Below are positions 4,706-10,251 of a stretch of 10,251 nucleotides of DNA, piece by piece (the stretch's first letter is position 1; every line of letters begins with the position of its first letter). The notes beneath the pieces were generated by a model. That model saw only the letters and a list, made by a program, of their open reading frames with translations, had not been told where the DNA came from and did not search any database. The position numbers and the translations under genes were made by a program. Origin of the DNA: an uncultured Clostridia bacterium (GTDB lineage Bacteria; Bacillota; Clostridia; Christensenellales; Borkfalkiaceae); the NCBI GenBank assembly GCA_905235815.1, contig CAJOMT010000066.1:1-10251 (forward strand), read 5' to 3'.

Positions 4706-4880
4706 AATTTTATTGATAATAGTTATTATATTTTTGATTTTGACGTTAATTTTCGGTGCCGTCGGCTTAATACTATTTTTATTTGACGAGAAAAAACGGC
4801 GCCACTCCGAAGAAAAAACCGAAGAAATGCCGAAACTCGAGGAAGAAACATCGACTTCCACCCCAAAAAGCGTAGATTAA
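4695..4880 (+). CDS. small single-pass membrane protein of the fibre operon
   Basis: The product is 61 aa starting MMRRILLIIVIIFLILTLIF. The ATG at 4695 overlaps the end of sipW by 11 bp, and an AAAGGAA motif lies just upstream; the ATG at 4698 is equally possible. Residues about 4-33 form one very hydrophobic helix, Ile/Leu-rich and then Gly-containing. A basic FDEKKRRHSEEK stop-transfer segment and a Glu/Thr/Ser-rich tail of about 20 residues follow. Longer readings in this frame would begin inside sipW without a ribosome binding site. The overlap implies translational coupling to the peptidase. I know no family for it. A helper or scaffold for SipW, or a membrane partner in fibre assembly, is a guess from position. 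Confidence 0.75.
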   Translation: MMRRILLIIVIIFLILTLIFGAVGLILFLFDEKKRRHSEEKTEEMPKLEEETSTSTPKSVD

Positions 4881-4927
4881 TCCGAAGAAATTCGTTTTAA
4901 TAAAATAATAAAAGGAGGTATAAAAAA

Positions 4928-5587
4928 GTGGAAAAGAAACGAGGCTTGTATTTTTTGTCCGTAGCAGCAATTTGCGTCAGTTTGGCACTTATTGTGGGGG
5001 CAACGTACGCATTATATACAGATAGCGCCACTATTAACAACCATTTACAATCAGGATCGCTGAATCTTACGTTAAAGCGCACGTATCTCATACAAAAATC
5101 ATTGAATCAAAGTGGCTATATTGAGGCTAAAAACGACGATTCCATTGTTGATTTCAGCGCCCCCACGTCTCAAAACGTGTTTGGCGTAACGTCGGAAACG
5201 CTGATTGCACCCTGCTCGTCCCTTGCGGCAACTATGGAAATAACAAACCATTCAGACGTCGCTTTCATCTGGTGGCTGGAAATCAAGTTTGATTCCATAC
5301 ATTCCGGACAAGCCCTTGCTAAACAGTTGTTAGTAACCGTAACCACGTATGACGAAAACGACGCTCCTATTGAAACGTGTTTTATGTTAAAAGAGTTGCT
5401 TAAAGACGATCATATGATTGGTAGCGCAATGTCACCGATAGGTGAATCGGCTGTAAATTCCGCCGCGCAGAAATTTATAGTAAAAGTGGATTTTATAAAC
5501 AATTCGCTTATAAACAACTTCGCGCAGGATCAAACGGCATATTTCGACCTCGTCGTCTATGCGGTGCAAAAAGTATCGCAAAACTAA
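4928..5587 (+). CDS. secreted camelysin/TasA-like protein with SipW-cognate signal peptide
   Basis: The product is 219 aa with a GTG start, 9 bp after a near-perfect AAAGGAGGT. The N-terminus KKRGLYFLSVAAICVSLALI leads into VGATYALYTDSAT. This is the SipW-cognate signal (VGxTxAxxT pattern), with cleavage most likely after Ala28. The mature part starts with SATINNHLQSGSLNLTLKRT, the strand arrangement seen in camelysin and TasA proteins. Later come SLAATMEITNHSDVAFIWWLEI and a C-terminal QDQTAYFDLVVYAVQKV strand, suggesting one jelly-roll domain of about 190 residues. Only two Cys are present in the mature protein. It lies 47 bp after the small membrane protein gene and is the first of two exported products, so it may be a minor or adaptor fibre subunit. 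Exact fibre-forming ability is inferred from the family. Confidence 0.88.
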   Translation: MEKKRGLYFLSVAAICVSLALIVGATYALYTDSATINNHLQSGSLNLTLKRTYLIQKSLNQSGYIEAKNDDSIVDFSAPTSQNVFGVTSETLIAPCSSLAATMEITNHSDVAFIWWLEIKFDSIHSGQALAKQLLVTVTTYDENDAPIETCFMLKELLKDDHMIGSAMSPIGESAVNSAAQKFIVKVDFINNSLINNFAQDQTAYFDLVVYAVQKVSQN

Positions 5588-5590
5588 AAC

Positions 5591-5612
5591 GTCTTGCAGT
5601 CTCAATCAAGAC
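5591..5612 (+). other. intercistronic stem-loop between the two exported-protein genes
   Basis: GTCTTG (5591-5596) pairs with CAAGAC (5607-5612) around a 10-nt loop, 3 bp after the stop codon of the first exported-protein gene. An AAAATTTTAAAA stretch follows, not a clean T-run. It may act as a leaky attenuator or an RNA-stability element that sets different amounts of the two proteins. Confidence 0.4.
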
Positions 5613-5653
5613 AAAATTTTAAAACAATAAAAATTTAAAAAGGAGAAAAAACA

Positions 5654-7069
5654 ATGAAAAAGACAAGAAAACTTATACTTTCATCGTTGGCAACCATAGC
5701 GGTATGCGCGTCGCTTATTGTAGGCAGCACCTTTGCGTTGTTCACTTCTGAAAGTAAAACCAACATTGCAGTTACTTCCGGTAAGGTAAACGTAGTTGCA
5801 ACTTTTCAAAATTTTAACGCTTATTCTGTTACAGAAGATCCCAACGGAGATTTAACCGTAGCCGAAGGCCTCGGCGCAGGTAAATACAGCTATAAAGCGG
5901 TTAATGCTGACGGATTATTTGACAACGGCGGGGCTTGGGAGCTTTCAACAAACGCATTAACTCTTGAAAGAGTAACCCCCGGCGATAAAGTAGACTTTAC
6001 GTTGCAAATGAAAAATAACAGTAACGTAGATATTCAATATCGTTTAAAGATAAACGTATCTACCGAAGGTTATCCCCTTATGCGCGGTTTGATTCTTTCT
6101 ATGGACGGAACAGAATATGAAGAGCTCGCCTACTATACCGGTGCATGGGTGTACGATAGAATCGCAAACCATACTGACGATATGCAGGATATAGCATTCT
6201 CCATTTGGATGCCCGTAACAGCAGGCAACGAATATCAGGATCTTAAGGATTTGTCAATCACATTTACGGTAGAGGCTATACAAGCAAACGGCATAACCGA
6301 CCGTAATCCTACAAATTACAGCAAAATTTCCGAATTGGCAGCTGTAGTAAACGGACAAGCTTTTGATAACATGAGCGACGCTTTAGCCGCCGCGCAAGAC
6401 GGAGATACAATTACCCTATTCAGCGACACTTCTAATACACAACTCACCTTAGCAAGGGATGTTACTATTGACCTGAACGGCAAAAATTTGACTGGCACCA
6501 TAGCTGCCGAAAATGGTAAAACCGTCACTTTGACCAGTAACACTAACGACCCGATTGCACTTACAAGGGAACCTAACCCTCAGCGTCCCGATATGCCTGC
6601 GGCAGGTCCTGCAATTACCTCAACAGGTAAGTTGGCTTTGGAAAACATTTCCCTTAAAAGCACTAATGTAACTCTCGGCAGCTCCCTTATTCAGATGAAT
6701 AATAATGACAGTGTTGAAACAACATTGAACAATGGCACTACGTTGGAAGTAAATAACCAATCTGGCACAGGCATAGAAATATGTAGAGGTACTATCGTTT
6801 TGAATAATGGTAGCAAAATAAATGCGAGCCTCGCAGGAACAAGGTGTATTTATGTTATAGGTTGGGGTACGGTTAACATCTATCTCAATGGTTCCGATGT
6901 GCTCGAATGCGTAAACGGAGCATATGGCATTTTGCTTTCCAGTGAAAATACAAATACAAATATCTACGTAAACTCTCAAGCAGATTACGAGAAATATTAC
7001 GCAATGACCGCATGTGAAGCTAACCAATCAACAGTTCACTGGTTTATTAACGGCGTAGAAGTAGCATAA
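5654..7069 (+). CDS. large secreted TasA/camelysin-like protein fused to a beta-helix-like repeat region
   Basis: The product is 471 aa; the ATG lies 8 bp after AGGAG. The SipW-cognate signal peptide RKLILSSLATIAVCASLIVG is followed by STFALFTSES, with cleavage likely after Ala28, at the same position as in the preceding protein. Residues about 30-215 are a TasA/camelysin-like beta-sandwich, with SGKVNVVATF, LERVTPGDKVDFTLQMKNNS and YRLKINVS strands. From about 229 to 471 the sequence changes to beta-helix-like rungs. They open with VVNGQAFDNMSDALAAAQDG and DTITLF, as in many Firmicutes surface proteins, and repeat short Asn/Thr/Gly strands such as LTLARDVTIDLNGKNL. A Pro-rich linker REPNPQRPDMPAAGP lies near 305-320. 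No LPxTG, S-layer or cell-wall-binding domain is seen. It is probably the major or tip fibre subunit, and the beta-helix could bind a carbohydrate or partner. Confidence 0.87.
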   Translation: MKKTRKLILSSLATIAVCASLIVGSTFALFTSESKTNIAVTSGKVNVVATFQNFNAYSVTEDPNGDLTVAEGLGAGKYSYKAVNADGLFDNGGAWELSTNALTLERVTPGDKVDFTLQMKNNSNVDIQYRLKINVSTEGYPLMRGLILSMDGTEYEELAYYTGAWVYDRIANHTDDMQDIAFSIWMPVTAGNEYQDLKDLSITFTVEAIQANGITDRNPTNYSKISELAAVVNGQAFDNMSDALAAAQDGDTITLFSDTSNTQLTLARDVTIDLNGKNLTGTIAAENGKTVTLTSNTNDPIALTREPNPQRPDMPAAGPAITSTGKLALENISLKSTNVTLGSSLIQMNNNDSVETTLNNGTTLEVNNQSGTGIEICRGTIVLNNGSKINASLAGTRCIYVIGWGTVNIYLNGSDVLECVNGAYGILLSSENTNTNIYVNSQADYEKYYAMTACEANQSTVHWFINGVEVA

Positions 7070-7094
7070 TAATTGCACTTTCAAGAGTAAAACA

Positions 7095-7125
7095 AAAAGG
7101 ATTTGGATTTATTCCAAGTCCTTTT
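7095..7125 (+). terminator. terminator of the fibre operon
   Basis: AAAAGGATTTGGA (7095-7107) pairs with TCCAAGTCCTTTT (7113-7125) as a 13-bp stem with one U-G wobble and a 5-nt loop, 26 bp after the last stop codon. It ends exactly where the 248-bp repeat begins. Confidence 0.8.
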
Positions 7126-7373
7126 GGCTCTGAGAGGCAGAAACGTTGGTCAGCCAAACATAAAGGCGGGCGCTGAAAAGCGTCCGCCGAGGATTTTGTT
7201 TATAACTTTAAAATTTACATTTTAAACTTGTTTTTATATTTATATCAATAATATTTTTTTACTACGGGTAGGATATCTTCGACTATGCCCAAATCGTTAA
7301 TAAGAGTAAGCACGGTATATCTGTTTCTTATTTTATAAGCGTTGCGGAACATAGCGTCAAAGGTTTCTTCCCT
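7126..7373 (+). repeat. 248-bp direct repeat, right copy (3' end of the dehydrogenase gene)
   Basis: This is the original context of the repeat: codons 327-369 of the intact dehydrogenase plus its terminator. See the left copy at 2686-2933. Beyond 7373 the gene continues normally, whereas the left copy stops at the equivalent base. Recombination between the copies would remove about 4.4 kb and leave the gene complete. Confidence 0.95.
7161..7188 (-). terminator. terminator of the glycerol-1-phosphate dehydrogenase transcript
   Basis: A GC-rich 10-bp stem (7165-7174 with 7179-7188, one G-U wobble) closes a 4-nt loop. On the minus strand a short TTTA follows it. It lies 57 bp after the dehydrogenase stop codon. 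A copy of it is preserved in the left repeat at 2727-2750. Confidence 0.7.
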
Positions 7374-8354
7374 CACGCCTATCTGCGAAAATCTCGTGGG
7401 GCAACCCACTTTAACGAGCATACCTTCAAGTTTTTCTACGGACGGGAGTCCCTCCACGTACTCGTAAACTTTATCGCAACCTTTAAATTTAACGTCGTTG
7501 TTTTTTAAATAGTTGTAAGTTTCAATCGAAATGAGAGTGCCTATCGCAACTTTTATGCCGTGCATCGGTATTTTTTCGCCACGGGCTACAAAATCCATTT
7601 CAAGGAAATGCGACATGTGGTGCTCGCTGCCGCTGGCAGGTCTGGAATTTCCGCATTCAGCCATAGATAAACCGGCAATTATGAGCGCGTCCATAAGTTT
7701 TGCCGTTGCCTCTTTTTCGCCTTTTGCAAGCGCAATATAGTTGTTTGCGCACGCCTCGCGAGCAGTTAGCATGTGGTCGAAAGCCGATTTGTCAATCAGT
7801 TCACCGTTTACTTCGTGCGAGAGCTGCCAGTCGAGCAAACAGGTATATTTGCCCATTATATCGCCAAATCCGGACGCGATCATCAACCTTGGTGCGTTTA
7901 CTATTATATCGGGATCGATAAGTACGTCGCTCGGGATATGCGTTTCGTAGCTGATTTTAGTACCGCCGACCATCAACGCCGCCCCGCTGGAACAGTAACC
8001 GTCCATACTCGGAGCGGTTGCGAGGACGCCGCACGGAATACCCGTTTGAAAAGACGCGTATTTTGACATATCATTAAGTGTGCCGCTACCGACGGCAAGC
8101 ACGTAATCGCCGCCGAAATCTTGCACGTCTTTTATTAAACGCCCGTAAGCGGATTCGTTAGGAACGAGCTCCTCGTCGTCGAAATACGTCATATTGACGT
8201 TGCAACCTATAGTTTTCAACTTTTCAATTAAAGGTTCCGCAAATTTGCGCGTATTGAAATCGCACGCAACGCATATTTTTTTGTTTGCCGCTTTACCGAA
8301 AAATACAGGATATTTTCCGTTTGGATCTATGTATTCAATATTGATATCGACCAT
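7245..8354 (-). CDS. egsA: sn-glycerol-1-phosphate dehydrogenase (AraM/EgsA family)
   Basis: The product is 369 aa, full length for the iron-alcohol-dehydrogenase-like AraM/EgsA family, which reduces dihydroxyacetone phosphate to glycerol-1-phosphate with NAD(P)H in the cytoplasm. VGSGTLNDMSKY (from residue 88) is the dinucleotide-binding turn. APSMDGYCSSGAAL (114-127) is the family signature. Asp165 in GFGDIMGKYT, His245 in SGSEHHMSH and His265 in PMHGIKV are the expected metal ligands. No key residue is missing. The ATG at 8354 lies 5 bp after the stop of the GH78-like gene; the ribosome binding site is weak (GGAAG about 12 nt upstream), so translation is probably coupled to the upstream gene. 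In Bacillus subtilis, araM sits in the arabinose operon, which fits a neighbour acting on plant sugars. The last 43 codons are duplicated at 2807-2933. Confidence 0.93.
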   Translation of the reverse strand: MVDINIEYIDPNGKYPVFFGKAANKKICVACDFNTRKFAEPLIEKLKTIGCNVNMTYFDDEELVPNESAYGRLIKDVQDFGGDYVLAVGSGTLNDMSKYASFQTGIPCGVLATAPSMDGYCSSGAALMVGGTKISYETHIPSDVLIDPDIIVNAPRLMIASGFGDIMGKYTCLLDWQLSHEVNGELIDKSAFDHMLTAREACANNYIALAKGEKEATAKLMDALIIAGLSMAECGNSRPASGSEHHMSHFLEMDFVARGEKIPMHGIKVAIGTLISIETYNYLKNNDVKFKGCDKVYEYVEGLPSVEKLEGMLVKVGCPTRFSQIGVREETFDAMFRNAYKIRNRYTVLTLINDLGIVEDILPVVKKYY

Positions 8355-8359
8355 AATAG

Positions 8360-10251
8360 TTATTTGCTTCCGATTTTTATTTTAAATTTTTTGCCCTTGT
8401 ACGGGATAGTTGCTTCTGCTTTTATATTTTGAGTGTTTCCGTTCATCTCTACGCCGCGTTCGTCAATGCTTGTAATGCCGAAAACCGCCTTAAATATCCA
8501 TTCGCACATGATTGCCGCAAAAGCGTGACAACAACTGCCGACCGGCGTGACGTATTCCCAAAACGTGCCCGTTTCTTCCGCCTGATACAGAAAAAACTGT
8601 TTCATATCCCTTATCAGCTTTTCGTTTTCACCTATTCTGCTAAGGTAATCCAACCGCAGATACAACCCGATAAACGCGTTCGAACGAGATATTTCGGAGT
8701 ATTTATAGGTAAGATCTCCACGATCGGCAAATTCATCGAAGATTACGGAAAACAGCTCGGGATGCGTTTCCCTGTCGGCATAACCGAGCCAAAACGCATA
8801 ATATTGGCACGTTTCCGTCCATTCGGTATTTCTTACAAGTTCTCCCCTATCGTTCCTCGTGGCGTTGTCCACGAAAAATTTTCCGTTAAAGCTCTGCTTT
8901 TTTATAGCCTCGTCCATCCGCGCTGCAATTTTCGCGTAATTATCGTTATCGAAAAGCGTAGCGGCGGCTTTTAACGTACGGGAGAAAAGCATATTCGTCG
9001 GGTAATTTACCCCATTGGTAAGGTCGTTTGCCCTACTCCATTCAACGAACACCCAGCCGTCCATATTTTCAAGAAGACCGTCGTCGTTCATATATCTGAA
9101 TTCATAATTAATAAAGTCGTCAACTTTATCTTTGAAACGATTTACAAATTCTTTATCGCCGGTGCGTGCCAGATAACTTTCAAGCTCTAAAACAAACCAC
9201 ATGCACCAGTTATGAATAAACCTTCCTTCGGCTATATGGTCGCAAGGATAGCACATGGGAAGGACTCCCTTAGGCACGCCTTTGCAAAATTCGGGTTTGT
9301 AGTCCAAAAAGGCTTCGAGAGTGTTTTTTTCGACGTGGTTATTGCCGGTAAGCACGATTTCCGCCCTGCCGGAGAAATAACTGTCGCAAAGCCAACCCGC
9401 TCGCTCTCTCGACGGGCAGTCCGTAAGTACGTCCACCGCGTTGGGCAAAAACGTATTTACGGCAGAATTGAAAAGGAGATCAAGCTGTTCGTCGTCGCAT
9501 GAAAATTCGGCTTTTATTTCGGAATTTTCATACGTGACCATATGTACGTTCGTCAACTTTACCGCCCCGCTTATCACAAAAAATTTGATAAAACGCATTT
9601 CGTCCGGCTCGAAAGTAAGCAGGGAATATTTGCCCTTTTTTAACTTATAATTGATAGCAGAAATGGAGTGAAGGCGATAAATATCTATATTCGTCGCCCC
9701 GTTTTTTAAACTTTCGGACCTGTCGTTTACTACGTTCTGCTCCTCAGACGAATCGCTGCGGAATTTTTCGTTGTTCTCGTATATTACAGGCGACAACAAT
9801 TCGTCGTAATTTATCATCAGGTCGGCGTCTTCGAGCACCTCTGCGTCAAACGAAATAAAACCGCAGGCATTGCGGCTCAACTTGTAACAGCGATAAGAAC
9901 CTGAAAGCACTTCGCCCTCTGCGTCGGTCCTGTCAAACCCGTAAGCGTCGTTTTCGAGCGTTATGCGGTATTCTTGCTCCTCTCGCGGGAATCGCCCCGC
10001 ATTGCGGCGGTTAAGGTACGAATCGTCGTATTCGGTAAACTGCGCTTTTCTGAATATTTTTCCACTTTCGTACGCTTTTGCATCGACAACGTCGAGCAAA
10101 GGATACGGAGCGTAGCTGTTTTCGATGATGCAAACTTCCTTTTCGTCCGTATTTACGGGCAAAAGCTCGTTTTCTCCGAGGTTATATGCCTCTATAAAAC
10201 CGCGCTGATACGCAAAACGCTGAACTTTGCGCAATTTTCCGTTATTTATAT
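8360..10251 (-). CDS. GH78-like alpha-L-rhamnosidase-type glycoside hydrolase, 5' end outside the window
   Basis: At least 630 residues are visible. The frame stays open to the right edge, and the only start in view is a TTG at 10234 without a recognisable ribosome binding site, so the true start is probably upstream. The N-terminal ~230 residues are beta-rich, as in rhamnosidase accessory domains. The region from LTDCPSRERAGWLCDSYFSG (Asp272 counted from that TTG) matches the D-C-P-x-R-x-x-x-GW signature at the start of the GH78 (alpha/alpha)6 barrel. Trp/Glu-rich helices follow, including NMDGWVFVEWSRAND and NTEWTETCQYYAFW. The GSCCHAFAAIMCEWIFKAVF segment corresponds to the GH78 C-terminal barrel helix, and a short beta domain ends the protein. 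No signal peptide can be judged because the start is missing. It is co-transcribed with the dehydrogenase. The exact sugar specificity is uncertain: GH78 or a related inverting family. Confidence 0.85.
   Translation of the reverse strand, partial: INNGKLRKVQRFAYQRGFIEAYNLGENELLPVNTDEKEVCIIENSYAPYPLLDVVDAKAYESGKIFRKAQFTEYDDSYLNRRNAGRFPREEQEYRITLENDAYGFDRTDAEGEVLSGSYRCYKLSRNACGFISFDAEVLEDADLMINYDELLSPVIYENNEKFRSDSSEEQNVVNDRSESLKNGATNIDIYRLHSISAINYKLKKGKYSLLTFEPDEMRFIKFFVISGAVKLTNVHMVTYENSEIKAEFSCDDEQLDLLFNSAVNTFLPNAVDVLTDCPSRERAGWLCDSYFSGRAEIVLTGNNHVEKNTLEAFLDYKPEFCKGVPKGVLPMCYPCDHIAEGRFIHNWCMWFVLELESYLARTGDKEFVNRFKDKVDDFINYEFRYMNDDGLLENMDGWVFVEWSRANDLTNGVNYPTNMLFSRTLKAAATLFDNDNYAKIAARMDEAIKKQSFNGKFFVDNATRNDRGELVRNTEWTETCQYYAFWLGYADRETHPELFSVIFDEFADRGDLTYKYSEISRSNAFIGLYLRLDYLSRIGENEKLIRDMKQFFLYQAEETGTFWEYVTPVGSCCHAFAAIMCEWIFKAVFGITSIDERGVEMNGNTQNIKAEATIPYKGKKFKIKIGSK

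Noticed and set aside
6620..7027. Minus-strand 135-codon frame inside the 471-aa protein gene
   Set aside because: It lies opposite the Asn/Thr-rich beta-helix region, where antisense frames stay open by composition; the translation is Cys/Ile-rich without a domain.
8429..8974. Plus-strand 181-codon frame opposite the GH78-like gene
   Set aside because: It is a complement shadow of a well-supported glycoside hydrolase and shows no domain of its own.

Overview
The window reads as a chromosomal accessory region of a low-GC Gram-positive bacterium, most plausibly an uncultured gut-type Clostridium relative (class Clostridia). The clues are strong AGGAGG-type ribosome binding sites, sigma-A-like promoters with 17-bp spacers, SipW-type signal peptides and an AraM-type glycerol-1-phosphate dehydrogenase. 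The taxonomic call is an inference from gene content and sequence style only.

Positions 1-2685 are a patchwork of mobile and toxin-like debris: a 5'-truncated tyrosine recombinase on the minus strand, then a 1.4-kb cassette carrying an intact Fic-domain protein. Two 39-nt direct repeats bound the cassette, each followed by a strong hairpin terminator. Two 11-nt repeats (TTAAGCAAGAT) precede the fic promoter and three relatives lie across its stop codon. After it come decayed minus-strand fragments, including the catalytic half of a HepT-like (DUF86/HEPN) toxin and an unidentified C-terminal remnant.

Positions 2686-7373 hold the main item: a self-contained secreted-fibre module resembling the Bacillus tapA-sipW-tasA matrix operon. 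A short XRE-family regulator (minus) faces a five-gene plus-strand operon. The operon encodes a membrane-anchored camelysin/TasA-like beta protein, a SipW-type Ser/His signal peptidase with a coiled-coil tail, a tiny single-pass membrane protein, and two exported proteins with SipW-cognate signal peptides. The second exported protein (471 aa) joins a TasA/camelysin-like domain to a beta-helix-like repeat region. Between regulator and operon lie a consensus promoter (TTGACA-N17-TATAAT) and a perfect palindrome (ATAGCA-AAC-TGCTAT) just downstream of the predicted transcription start, which suggests repression by the regulator, similar in logic to SinR.

This module lies between two 248-bp direct repeats exactly 4440 bp apart. 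The right copy is the true 3' end and terminator of the glycerol-1-phosphate dehydrogenase gene; the left copy is a detached, frameshifted relic. Recombination between the two would remove the module and leave the dehydrogenase gene intact, so the module looks like an insertion at the 3' end of that gene.

Positions 7245-10251 are a minus-strand pair: a GH78-like (alpha-L-rhamnosidase-type) glycoside hydrolase running off the right edge, followed 5 bp later by the glycerol-1-phosphate dehydrogenase (AraM/EgsA family). This looks like a conserved metabolic operon into whose 3' edge the accessory material was added.
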